Shown here piece by piece: positions 15,576-23,462 of a DNA stretch of 34,427 nucleotides; the stretch's first letter is position 1, and each line of letters begins with the position of its first letter. Both the position numbers and the translations under genes were made by a program. Source of the stretch: Deltaproteobacteria bacterium (GTDB lineage: Bacteria > Myxococcota > Myxococcia > Myxococcales > JAHFDP01). The DNA lies in the NCBI GenBank assembly GCA_023248955.1, contig JAHFDP010000045.1, positions 1 through 34,427 on the forward strand, in the 5' to 3' direction. Below the pieces are notes generated by a model. It saw only the letters and a program-made list of their open reading frames with translations. It was not told the DNA's origin and ran no database searches.

Positions 15576-16610
15576 TTAGGCGCTGGTCGGCGCGCCGCTG
15601 CCCGCAACGTCGAGCGCGTGGAACAGGAGGACGAATTTTTCGATCGTTAGATCGAACGTTCCGCTTCCTCGATCGAGGTGGTGACGGTAGCCCCAGGGAT
15701 TGCGCAGCTTGATGTAGCGCTGGCCATCCTCCTCGAACGCGTCGAGCACGGTGTAGGCGTGGTTGCCGACGATGTGGTCCGCGGGAAGATGCAGCGGTTC
15801 GTTGGAACTGACCAGGTTGCTCGTGCGTGCGGTCTTCACGCGTTCGTAGAGCTGCATGGCTTTGACGGCCACGGAGTCGGCAGCCACCATGCGCCCGTCC
15901 GCAACCGCCTGGTGAATGCGGTCATACGCCGTCTGCGCACTCGCCGGATCAGCGTTCAACTTGACGTGCTCCGCGGGGACGCCCGTGAGCGCCTCCATCA
16001 CGACATGCGGCCAGCCTCCGGAGATGCGATTCCAGCCTTTTTTGGCGTACTTTTTTTTCGTCCGTTGAGGCGTATTGGGAAATCGATCGTTCCAGACGGC
16101 GTAGGCTTTTTCGAGCGACGCGACCCAGAGTTTCTCGTCGACAATCTTCGCGAACAGCGGGATTCCGTTCTTGTCGACGGGAATCTCCGCGGTGATGGGC
16201 ACTACGTCGCGAACGTGGCCACCGCCATCGGTACGGCGATAGAACATCACCTGCGCGCGACCGTCGCCATCGAGCGCGAGCGTGCCGTCGAGATTTCGCG
16301 CAAAGAGACCCTTGAGCGATTCCGGATCGGCATGCGCGTAGGCGCTAAGCGTGGCGAGGAAGTAGCAGGTGCCCAGGCTGCCCTGCCGAACATCATCGGG
16401 GAGCGGTCGCGGACCGTCCCAGAGCGACCGGGCGTTGAATCGCGCGAGATCCTTGATCGCCTCGTAACGTGGTTCTCGTTTCGAAAGCTTCGGTGTGAGG
16501 ACGAGGCTCGGTTCTCCAGCCTTGTGCAGGGTCGGAAGTCCTTTTTGCGGGGATTCGCTGGATGTCGCGGCGAGGAGAAACGGGAAGAGCAGCAGGGAGG
16601 CGAGGCGCAT
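15576..16610 (-). CDS. Secreted calpain-like (C2 family) cysteine protease, copy 2
   Basis: This 344-residue protein is a clear paralogue of copy 1 along its whole length, sharing for example KREPRYEA, DGTLALD and VWND. It has a signal peptide (MRLASLLLFPFLLAATS). C82 lies in QGSLGTCYFLAT, H284 in GNHAYTVLDA and N304 in KLRNPWGYR. The residue before the catalytic cysteine is threonine, where calpains and copy 1 have aspartate (GDC). A lysine-rich loop (RTKKKYAKKGW) is encoded by an A8 tract. GAGAGG lies 2 nt before the ATG, slightly close for a ribosome-binding site. It is first of the two-gene unit. The catalytic triad suggests an active enzyme, but the D-to-T change leaves some doubt. Confidence 0.84.
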   Translation of the reverse strand: MRLASLLLFPFLLAATSSESPQKGLPTLHKAGEPSLVLTPKLSKREPRYEAIKDLARFNARSLWDGPRPLPDDVRQGSLGTCYFLATLSAYAHADPESLKGLFARNLDGTLALDGDGRAQVMFYRRTDGGGHVRDVVPITAEIPVDKNGIPLFAKIVDEKLWVASLEKAYAVWNDRFPNTPQRTKKKYAKKGWNRISGGWPHVVMEALTGVPAEHVKLNADPASAQTAYDRIHQAVADGRMVAADSVAVKAMQLYERVKTARTSNLVSSNEPLHLPADHIVGNHAYTVLDAFEEDGQRYIKLRNPWGYRHHLDRGSGTFDLTIEKFVLLFHALDVAGSGAPTSA

Positions 16611-16707
16611 GGCCTCTCGCTAGCGTGGGGAGCGTCAACGTTTCAAGGGACGTGGGCTGGAACGCCCGGCTTGTGTTGAAAAACGACCGCCGTGGCTGAG
16701 TAATGCC

Positions 16708-16754
16708 ACCCCCACCCTGACCCTCCCCCGTCAAGGGGGAGGGAAATCGGTACT
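16708..16754. repeat. GC-rich hairpin repeat, copy B
   Basis: CACCCTGACCCTCCCCCG, the turn TCAA, then GGGGGAGGG gives a perfect C/G stem, followed by AAATCGGTACT. The final 39 nt are repeated in tandem as copy C. Repeats of the general form CCCTGACCCTC...GAGGG are known from intergenic regions of many proteobacteria. Confidence 0.75.
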
Positions 16755-16755
16755 G

Positions 16756-16794
16756 CCTGACCCTCGCCCGTCAACGGGGAGGGAAATCGGTACT
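16756..16794. repeat. GC-rich hairpin repeat, copy C, abutting the helicase start
   Basis: CCTGACCCTCGCCCGTCAA then CGGGGAGGG repeats copy B with compensating C/G changes in both arms (CTCGCCCG with CGGGGAG), so pairing is kept. It ends with the same AAATCGGTACT tail, directly before ATG 16795. Its GGAGGG is the only ribosome-binding-site-like sequence for the helicase, though 11 nt away. Confidence 0.72.
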
Positions 16795-18729
16795 ATGCGA
16801 CGCGTGAGCGTCCTCGACGAGATTCTTGGCCCCGATGGCGTCGCGGCGCGCGTGCTGCCCGGTTACGAGTCGCGGCCGCAGCAGTTGGAGATGGCGCATC
16901 TGGTGGCGCGCGCGCTTCGCGGCGAACGACCGGCGGTGATCGAGGCGGGTACCGGTACAGGTAAGACATTGGCTTACTTGGTGCCCGCGGCGCTCAGCGA
17001 GAAGAAAGTGGTCATCTCCACCGCGACGAAAACGTTGCAAGAGCAGCTCGCGCAAAAAGACATTCCGCTGCTGGTGCAGCTCGGCCTTCCGGTGAAAGCC
17101 GCGTTCATGAAGGGCCGAGGCAACTACTTGTGCCTGCTTCGCAAGGAGCAGTTCGAAGCGGCGCCGATGTTCATGATGCGCAACGAGGAGTCGCTCTACG
17201 CCGACGTGCGCGCCTGGGCCGCCGAGACGCCGACGGGCGATCGCGCGGAGCTGGAACTGCCGGAGACGTTTGCGCCGTGGCGCGAGATCAATTCCACCGC
17301 CGAAACGTGCATCGGGCAGAAGTGTTCGCATTACGACGCTTGCTTTATTGTCAAGATGCGACGCGCGGCCCAGAGTGCGGATCTGGTGGTGGTGAACCAC
17401 CATCTCTTCTTCGCGGATCTGGCGGTGCGATCTTCGAGTGCGGGCGACTTCGGCGGTGAAGTTATACCGCGGTATGAAGCGGTCATCTTCGACGAGGCCC
17501 ATGCCGTCGAGGAGATCGCCACCGACTTTTTCGGTGTCCAGGTTTCTAACTACCGCGCCGAAGATCTGACGCGTGACGTGACGCGGGCGCTGGCGACGCG
17601 GCCGCAGATGCCACGCGCGGCGCAGGATGCCGTTCACCACGCCGAAGAAACGGGGGCCGCGTTTTTCGAAACGGTCGGCATGGCGATGCGAAGTGACGCC
17701 CGCGTCCCGCTCGTCAAAAACGCGCTGAGGCAGTCCCAGCCTGCGTTGGACGCGTTGCAAGAAGCGCTGCGAACACTGGGCGCGCAACTTTCCGCGGGCG
17801 CTTCGGATCAGGAGATCTCCGCGTTGGAGCGACGCTGCCGCGATCTCTCGTCGGCACTCAATACCGTCTCCGCGGCGGACGATCCCTCTTTTGCCTATTG
17901 GGCGGAGCGGCGCGGGCGTGGACGTTTTCTCAACGCGGCGCCGATCGATGTGGCGCAGGAGTTACGCGCGCGGCTCTACGAAACGACACGCACCGCGATT
18001 TTTACCTCGGCCACGTTGGCCACCGGCGGGTCGCTCGACTACTTCAAGCAGCGCGTCGGTCTCGACGATGAAGTGACTCAGGCCGTGCTGTCTTCGCCGT
18101 TCGATTACGAGCGCCAAGCCGCGCTCTACCTGCCGACCGATCTGCCCGAGCCCAACGCACCGGGCTTCATCGAAGCAGCCGCGGAGACCATTCTCGCGCT
18201 GGTTCGGCTGACCGAAGGCCGCGCCTTTGCGCTCTTCACGAGCTATCGCAACATGCAGGCTGCGCATCAACTCCTGCGCGATCGCCTCTCGTGGCCGACG
18301 CTTTTGCAGGGTGAACGTCCGAAAGCCGCGCTGCTGGCCGAGTTCAAAGCGCGCCCCAGCGTGCTCTTCGCCACGCAAAGTTTTTGGGAAGGCGTCGACG
18401 TGCCCGGCGATGCGCTCTCGCTGGTGGTGATCGACAAGTTGCCGTTCGCTTCGCCCGCGGATCCGCTCGTTGCTGCACGGGCCGCGCGCATCAACGCCGC
18501 GGGTGGCGACGCGTTTTCTTCGTACCAAGTTCCCGCCGCCGCGTTGGCGCTCAAGCAGGGCTTTGGCCGCCTTATTCGCACGCGGCAAGATCGCGGCATC
18601 GTGGCGCTGCTCGATCGCCGCGTGACGCAAAAATCCTACGGCCGGTTTTTCTTGCGCTCGCTGCCGCCGTGCCCGCGGTTCGATGATCTCGAATCACTTG
18701 CTTCGTTTTGGGAAAAAAAAGTTGTCTGA
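16795..18729 (+). CDS. ATP-dependent DNA helicase, DinG/YoaA type
   Basis: This 644-residue superfamily 2 helicase of the XPD/DinG group unwinds DNA 5' to 3' and acts on damaged or structured DNA. RPQQLEMAH is the Q-like motif, EAGTGTGKTLAYL is motif I (K58), and DEAH is at 233-236. Four cysteines (C113, C172, C177, C183) form the iron-sulphur cluster site. QSFWEGVDVPGD and QGFGRLIRTRQDRG are motifs V and VI. Length and motif order match YoaA better than the longer exonuclease-fused DinG. Translation starts at ATG 16795 just after a hairpin repeat; GTG 16804 is an alternative. The end overlaps thiL. Confidence 0.92.
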   Translation: MRRVSVLDEILGPDGVAARVLPGYESRPQQLEMAHLVARALRGERPAVIEAGTGTGKTLAYLVPAALSEKKVVISTATKTLQEQLAQKDIPLLVQLGLPVKAAFMKGRGNYLCLLRKEQFEAAPMFMMRNEESLYADVRAWAAETPTGDRAELELPETFAPWREINSTAETCIGQKCSHYDACFIVKMRRAAQSADLVVVNHHLFFADLAVRSSSAGDFGGEVIPRYEAVIFDEAHAVEEIATDFFGVQVSNYRAEDLTRDVTRALATRPQMPRAAQDAVHHAEETGAAFFETVGMAMRSDARVPLVKNALRQSQPALDALQEALRTLGAQLSAGASDQEISALERRCRDLSSALNTVSAADDPSFAYWAERRGRGRFLNAAPIDVAQELRARLYETTRTAIFTSATLATGGSLDYFKQRVGLDDEVTQAVLSSPFDYERQAALYLPTDLPEPNAPGFIEAAAETILALVRLTEGRAFALFTSYRNMQAAHQLLRDRLSWPTLLQGERPKAALLAEFKARPSVLFATQSFWEGVDVPGDALSLVVIDKLPFASPADPLVAARAARINAAGGDAFSSYQVPAAALALKQGFGRLIRTRQDRGIVALLDRRVTQKSYGRFFLRSLPPCPRFDDLESLASFWEKKVV

Positions 18730-19678
18730 ATTTTCCTTCATCGATCGGTTCGTCTCCCACTTCCCTCGCGCTTCTCCGGGCGTCGCGCTCGGCCCCGGCG
18801 ACGATTGCGCCGCCCTCCGCGTCACCCCAGGCCATCTCCTCTGCGCCACCACCGACGCGCTCGCGGAAGGCGTTCATTTCGATCGCCGCTTTTTTCGTCC
18901 CTCCGACATTGGTCACAAAGCACTGGCGGTGAATCTCTCCGATTTGGCCGCGATGGGCGCTACGCCGCGCTGGTTCCTCTGCGCCATTGCGCTGGCCAAC
19001 GAATCGGACGCACGTCTCGCGCTGGCGGCCGCGCCTGCGATGGCCGCGCTCGCGCGATCGAGCGGCTGTGCGCTAGTCGGCGGCAACGTCACGCGTGGCA
19101 AACTCTCGTTGACGATCACCGCGCTCGGTGAAGCGCCGCATGCCGCGCTGCTCACACGGTCCGGCGCACGTCCCGGAGACATTCTGGGCCTCGTCGGAAA
19201 TCTCGGCGACGCGGCGCAGGGACTTCTTCGATTGCGTCCGCGCAAACGTCCGCCGTCGCGGCCAACATCCGCGGAGCGCGCGCAGCTTCGCCCGATCCCG
19301 CGCCTCGCTGCCGGAACCGCTGCTGCCGCGATCGCTTCCGCGGCCATCGATATCTCCGACGGACTCGCGCAGGACGCCGGCCATCTCGCCGCGGCATCAC
19401 GCTGCGGTTTGCGAATCGATCTGTCGAGCGTGCCGATCTCGCCGGCCGTTCGTGCGCTCCCGGAACGCCAACGCTGGAACCTCGTGGCCTCGGGTGGCGA
19501 AGACTACGCGTTGTTGCTGACGGCGGCACCGCACCGGTTGGCAGCGTTGGAAAAAGCCATCGCCAAAGCCGGTGAACATTTCGTCAAGATTGGCGAAGTT
19601 GTTTCGGGGAGCGGCGTTCGGCTGCGCACGGCCGATGGAAAGCGTTTTCCTGCTTCGAGCGGATTTTCGCACTTGTAA
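18722..19678 (+). CDS. thiL: Thiamine-monophosphate kinase ThiL
   Basis: ThiL phosphorylates thiamine monophosphate to the cofactor thiamine diphosphate. GPGDDCAAL binds metal and ATP; TTDALAEGVHFD, KALAVNLSDLAAMGATP, GGNVTRG, AAIDISDGLAQDAGHL and ASGGEDYALLL follow in the correct order for the PurM/ThiL fold. TTG 18722 (LSEFSFIDRF) matches the usual ThiL N-terminus and overlaps the helicase stop by 8 nt; ATG 18683 is in frame and would add 13 residues. An A8 run (18713-18720) precedes the TTG. It converges on the ATP-grasp gene with a 21-nt gap. No TPP riboswitch is visible. Confidence 0.92.
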   Translation: MSEFSFIDRFVSHFPRASPGVALGPGDDCAALRVTPGHLLCATTDALAEGVHFDRRFFRPSDIGHKALAVNLSDLAAMGATPRWFLCAIALANESDARLALAAAPAMAALARSSGCALVGGNVTRGKLSLTITALGEAPHAALLTRSGARPGDILGLVGNLGDAAQGLLRLRPRKRPPSRPTSAERAQLRPIPRLAAGTAAAAIASAAIDISDGLAQDAGHLAAASRCGLRIDLSSVPISPAVRALPERQRWNLVASGGEDYALLLTAAPHRLAALEKAIAKAGEHFVKIGEVVSGSGVRLRTADGKRFPASSGFSHL

Positions 19679-19699
19679 CTCGACGAATGACGCCCGCGT

Positions 19700-21061
19700 T
19701 TACGATTCGTTAATCAAGTCGCGTAGCAAAATCTCCGCCGCCGTTTCCGAGAGGAGCGGCGCGACGCCACCGCCGCCAACGATATTGACAATATGGCCAC
19801 CCGCGAATCGGCACACGCCACCCGTGGGCACGAAGGCCCCGGGCGCATCCGCTAGCGCGGTGTAGCTCGAAGCGTCCACGAACACGTCTTCCCAATGCGC
19901 TCCGCGGCCGTCGAGCAGAAGATGCCGCGTCGGCGTCGCCGCGACATATCGTTGCACGATCCAGGTGTCCGGTGGTGCGGCCAGCGCGGTGTCGCAAGCG
20001 GCGTCCCACGTTGTGCAATCGGGACCAATGACCACGCCTTTGCCGCCGTAGCCAGCGCTGGTCTTGAGCACTAGTGTCTCGCGGTTGGCGCGAACAAAAT
20101 CACCGAGCGCGGGCGTCAGCACACGCGTCCACGGCACGGTGCGGCATGCGGTTTCGATCTCGTCCGCGGTAAGTCCTGCCGCCTGCGCGCGCTTGTTTGC
20201 GGAAGTGTCTACCGCGATAGACAGTTCCGCCAGGAGCGCCTTCAGCTCAAGATGCCCCGCAATCGGATTCCACATCCGATGCTCACGCGGTGCCCGCGCG
20301 GCCGTCTCCAGCGTGGTTCCTAAGGGAATGCGGTGACCAAAAATGTGCCGATAGATGATCTGACCCGGCGCTTCCACGAACGCGTCGACGTCGATGGGCC
20401 GCGACACCACGCCCAGCGCGGTCCAGCGCGCGGCGAGCGCCCGCAGCTCGGGCAATTGCGAATCGCCCGGTCGATGCACGAGCGCAACCCGCGAAAAGGA
20501 GCGCCCCTCCTCCTGCTCGCGCGCTTGCAGCGATCGCAAGAGATCGTCCGCGTTCCGCCCGGTCTGCTCGATAATTGTATTCGCAACAGAAGGCGCCAGC
20601 GCCTCGGCCATCGCCGCAACGGCAACATCCGAATAGGCCTCCATCGCCGGAATCGTCGCGTTCAACTCGAGCGCGAAATGTCGCTCCTCCTCGGGCCGTC
20701 CCTCGAAAAACCAATCCACGCGCGCGATGGCCAGCCGCGACGCATCCGCAAATCGCGTCAGCAGCGCCTCGCTCTCCATCGCCGTCAGATGCCGCGCCAG
20801 CCGCTCGCGTAGCCCGGGCTCGGCCAACACCAACTTCGACACCGCCGACAAAATGCACCGGGCATCCCGCGCCCGCGTCTTTGCCGCATGGTGCGTCACG
20901 ACTTCGGGCGTCAGCGAAAGCGGAATCGCCTGCAACGTCCCATCGGGAAGATACCGCGCGAGCCCAAGTTCAAACGCCCGCCGCGCCGCCTCCCGCCCAA
21001 CCGCAGCAAGCCGCGAGGGAGAAATCAAACGAATCCGATCCTTGATCTCATTCGCGACCAC
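19700..21061 (-). CDS. ATP-grasp-like protein of unknown function
   Basis: This protein has about 453 residues. The C-terminal half has an ATP-grasp signature: LVLKTSAGYGGKGVVIG (strand, lysine and glycine-rich loop) near residue 330, then TWIVQRYV and, further on, the acidic VFVDASSY segment. The N-terminal half has a conserved-looking FALELNATIPAMEAYSD stretch. The closest general type is the circularly permuted or glutathionylspermidine-synthase-like ATP-grasp group, which joins a carboxylate to an amine, but no substrate can be named. A TTG at 21073 opens the frame; GTG 21061 is preferred because GGAG lies 6 nt before it. It is the last gene after lpxC and the DsbA-like gene, separated from them by a strong hairpin. 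Confidence 0.65.
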   Translation of the reverse strand: MVANEIKDRIRLISPSRLAAVGREAARRAFELGLARYLPDGTLQAIPLSLTPEVVTHHAAKTRARDARCILSAVSKLVLAEPGLRERLARHLTAMESEALLTRFADASRLAIARVDWFFEGRPEEERHFALELNATIPAMEAYSDVAVAAMAEALAPSVANTIIEQTGRNADDLLRSLQAREQEEGRSFSRVALVHRPGDSQLPELRALAARWTALGVVSRPIDVDAFVEAPGQIIYRHIFGHRIPLGTTLETAARAPREHRMWNPIAGHLELKALLAELSIAVDTSANKRAQAAGLTADEIETACRTVPWTRVLTPALGDFVRANRETLVLKTSAGYGGKGVVIGPDCTTWDAACDTALAAPPDTWIVQRYVAATPTRHLLLDGRGAHWEDVFVDASSYTALADAPGAFVPTGGVCRFAGGHIVNIVGGGGVAPLLSETAAEILLRDLINES

Positions 21062-21161
21062 AAGAGGCTCCAAAAATAGCCCTCGGCAAGGGCACCAAAC
21101 TCACCTCTTCCGGCATAACGCTCCGTGGCCAGGAGATGACCAACAAACCACGGAAAGCGTA

Positions 21162-21209
21162 CGCACCCGGATTCCCCTTTTTGGTCCCCCAAAAAGGGGT
21201 CCGGGTGCG
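21162..21209. repeat. Long perfect-armed hairpin between two minus-strand genes
   Basis: Left arm CGCACCCGGA, two bulged T, CCCCTTTTTGG; loop TCCC; right arm CCAAAAAGGGG, TCCGGGTGCG. All 21 paired positions are complementary. It lies between the stop of the DsbA-like gene and the start of the ATP-grasp gene. There is no T-tract after the stem on either strand, so it is not a textbook terminator; it could be an intergenic repeat element, an RNA-stabilising stem or a weak terminator. A shorter inverted repeat, TCCGTGG/CCACGGA (21122-21154), stands beside it. Confidence 0.75.
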
Positions 21210-21251
21210 GGCACAATGTCCGGTAACGCCGCCGCGCAGGCAGAAACTTAT

Positions 21252-22328
21252 TTAGTTGATCCGCTTCAATTCCCGCTCGATCGCATCCTTAAACTTCTCA
21301 AACGGCTGCGCCCCCGACACCAACTGACCATTCACGAAGAAAGCGGGAGTCCCATTCACGCCCGCTTCTTCTCCGGCCTTCTGATCCTTCTTCACGTCAT
21401 CCGCATGCTTCCCGGAATCAAGGCAAGCATCAAACTTGGCGCTGTCGATCCCGGCGTCCTTGGCCTTACCCTTCAGCTCCGCCACGCCAAGGTGCTGCTG
21501 GTCGTTGAACATCTTGTCGTGCAGCGCCCAAAATTTCGCGTCGCCGCCAACTTCCTGTGCGCACACCGCGGCCTCGGCGGCCTTCTCGGCGTGCTCGTGG
21601 AACGGCAGCGGGAAGTGGCGGAAGTAGAGCTTCACCTTGCCATCGAATTCCTTCATGACCTGATCGACGACCGCGATCTCGCGACCGCAGTAAGGACATT
21701 GAAAATCGGAGAACTCCACGATGGTCACCGGCGCGTCTTTGTTTCCACGCTCCGGCCCCGTTGCCGCGACATCGATGCGCGGCAGAACCGGTGCAGGCAA
21801 ATTCAGGCTGACCTTGGTCTTCTTCTTGAGATCCTCGACGAGGTCCATCATGGCCTTCTGCTTGCCCTGGCGACCTAGGTACTGCTTGAGCGGCTCCTTG
21901 ATCTGTTCGAAGGTGCGGCCCTGCATCTGCTGCGGGTTCTTGTCGAAGAAGGCCTTGGCCTCCACGTCGGTGGTCTCCTTGCCGAAGGTGTTCATCTGCA
22001 TCTTGACGTAGTCCTCTTCGGAGAGGTTGTGCGCTTTGGCGTCGGCCTTGATGAGCCGGCCGGCCACCTCGCCCTCGAGAGCATTTTCCCGCAGCTCGTA
22101 CATTTTCTGCTGATGGTCGGCCTCTTCCTGCCGAACTTTGCCGCCGATGATCTTGTCGAGATCGGCGGCCGTGATCTTATCGGTACCGACGGTGGCCACC
22201 ACCGTCGACGGGTCCATCGTGCCCGCCGCTGGAGCTGCCGGCGCCATCGCACGTGCGGCCGTTGTCTGTTGTTCGGCGGGTGTCTTACAAGCGAATACAA
22301 CGAGAGCGGCAACGAGCGTCCGGCGCAT
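21252..22328 (-). CDS. Lipoprotein with SurA-like and DsbA-like thioredoxin domains
   Basis: This 358-residue protein has a lipoprotein signal (MRRTLVAALVVFAC, C14). Residues about 42-170 are helical with the VATVGTDKITAADLDKI start, like the N-terminal region of SurA/PpiC chaperones, but no parvulin domain follows. Residues 192-358 are a DsbA/DsbG-type thioredoxin fold with CPYC at 211-214, FEFSDFQCPYC-like context and the cis-proline loop GTPAFFVNG. It should act as a thiol oxidase or reductase on exported proteins. ATG 22328 is preceded by AGGAG at good spacing; the frame is open to 22415. It lies 53 nt after lpxC on the same strand. Confidence 0.88.
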   Translation of the reverse strand: MRRTLVAALVVFACKTPAEQQTTAARAMAPAAPAAGTMDPSTVVATVGTDKITAADLDKIIGGKVRQEEADHQQKMYELRENALEGEVAGRLIKADAKAHNLSEEDYVKMQMNTFGKETTDVEAKAFFDKNPQQMQGRTFEQIKEPLKQYLGRQGKQKAMMDLVEDLKKKTKVSLNLPAPVLPRIDVAATGPERGNKDAPVTIVEFSDFQCPYCGREIAVVDQVMKEFDGKVKLYFRHFPLPFHEHAEKAAEAAVCAQEVGGDAKFWALHDKMFNDQQHLGVAELKGKAKDAGIDSAKFDACLDSGKHADDVKKDQKAGEEAGVNGTPAFFVNGQLVSGAQPFEKFKDAIERELKRIN

Positions 22329-22381
22329 GGAGTTGCTCCTGAAGGGGAAGGGCCGATGTAAACGACGAAAAAAACCGTGGG

Positions 22382-23284
22382 TCAAGCAGTAACGAGCATT
22401 GGCTCCGCGTTCCACGTTCCGGAGAACGGACGCGCTTCGACGATTTCGCTGGCGGCGGCTTCGGTGGCGATGGCGCGAACCAGCGCCTGGTTGAGCGCGT
22501 GTCCCGACTTAACCGCGATGAGACGCCCGACCACCGGCATGCCCAACAGCGCGAGATCGCCGATTACATCGAGAATCTTGTGGCGCACGAACTCGTCGGT
22601 GAAGCGCAGTCCGCCTGGATTGAGAACGTGAAAATCGTCGACCACCACCGCGTTGTCGAGCGACCCGCCGCGGGCGAGCCCGACCGCTTGCATCCGCTCG
22701 ATGTCGCGCTTGAAGCAGAACGTTCGCGCCGGGGCGATCTCTCGGCAGAAGGTGGCCGCGTCGATGTCGAGCGCGAGTGACTGCTCGCTGGCCAGCGGGT
22801 GGCGAAAGTCGATGGTGTAGTCGATCGAAAAGCGGCTCGCGGGCAGGAGCGTCGCCTGTTTATCGCCCTCGCGCACCGTGATGGGACGCCGGACAACGAG
22901 CGTGCGCCGAGGCGCGGTTTGCACGCGGACGCCGCCGGCTCGCACCAGATCCACGAGCTGCGTGGCCGATCCGTCGAGTACGGGAATTTCGGGACCATCT
23001 ATCTCGACGCGGCAGTTGTCGATGCCCAGCGCGAAGAGCGTCGCCAAAAGATGCTCGACCGTGCCGATACGGACGTTGCCTTTCCCGAGCGTGGTGGCCA
23101 GCGCGGTGTCGACGACGAATTTACTCTTCGCCGGAATTTCCACCGGCCGCGCCAAATCGGTGCGCACGAAAACCACGCCGGTTCCCGCGGCCGCTGGGCG
23201 AAGCGAGAGGTGCACTTCTTCGCCAGAATGCAGACCGATTCCCGTGCAGTGAATCGACTCGATGAGCGTTCGTTGGCGGTCCAT
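22382..23284 (-). CDS. lpxC: UDP-3-O-acyl-N-acetylglucosamine deacetylase LpxC
   Basis: LpxC catalyses the committed step of lipid A synthesis, removing acetate from UDP-3-O-acyl-GlcNAc. The 300-residue protein starts MDRQRTLIESIHCTGIGLHSG, the family signature. Catalytic E77 and zinc ligand H78 are in VEHLL, H235 and D239 in FVRHKILDVIGD, and H262 in KSGHALN. The pattern is complete and matches E. coli numbering within a few residues. ATG 23284 is the family start; the open frame extends to 23338. The gene is first in a minus-strand unit and shows the cell has an outer membrane with lipid A. Confidence 0.97.
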   Translation of the reverse strand: MDRQRTLIESIHCTGIGLHSGEEVHLSLRPAAAGTGVVFVRTDLARPVEIPAKSKFVVDTALATTLGKGNVRIGTVEHLLATLFALGIDNCRVEIDGPEIPVLDGSATQLVDLVRAGGVRVQTAPRRTLVVRRPITVREGDKQATLLPASRFSIDYTIDFRHPLASEQSLALDIDAATFCREIAPARTFCFKRDIERMQAVGLARGGSLDNAVVVDDFHVLNPGGLRFTDEFVRHKILDVIGDLALLGMPVVGRLIAVKSGHALNQALVRAIATEAAASEIVEARPFSGTWNAEPMLVTA

Positions 23285-23308
23285 AGGGGAGCAGACGAAT
23301 AGGCGCCC

Positions 23309-23337
23309 GCTATAGCAACATTGCCGCGGCGCGTCCA
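23309..23337 (-). promoter_or_regulatory. Putative lpxC promoter
   Basis: On the minus strand TGGACG (23332-23337), a 17-nt spacer and TATAGC (23309-23314) match sigma-70 boxes at four of six positions each. The -10 box is 24 nt before ATG 23284, giving a short leader. Confidence 0.35.
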
Positions 23338-23462
23338 CGGCGCAACCGCCTCTGTTTGATTTCGATTCTTTACAGCGAAGCTTCGTGGCTATTCCGACAT
23401 TCGTTCAAAGAAAGAGCCTCGCCGACCGCGATCGCCAATGGCCGCGCGGTATGGGCGTGTGC

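Noticed and set aside
18713-18724. Programmed -1 frameshift from the helicase at A8
   Set aside because: A -1 shift would not enter the thiL frame, which is +1 relative to the helicase; simple overlap explains the layout.
19679-19711. Terminator between thiL and the ATP-grasp gene from ACGAAT/ATTCGT arms
   Set aside because: The arms are only 6 bp, separated by 16 nt and without a T-tract; the right arm is inside the ATP-grasp coding sequence.
20727-21878. 383-codon plus-strand frame across the hairpin region
   Set aside because: It is antisense to the ATP-grasp and DsbA-like genes, and both minus-strand genes have clear motifs.
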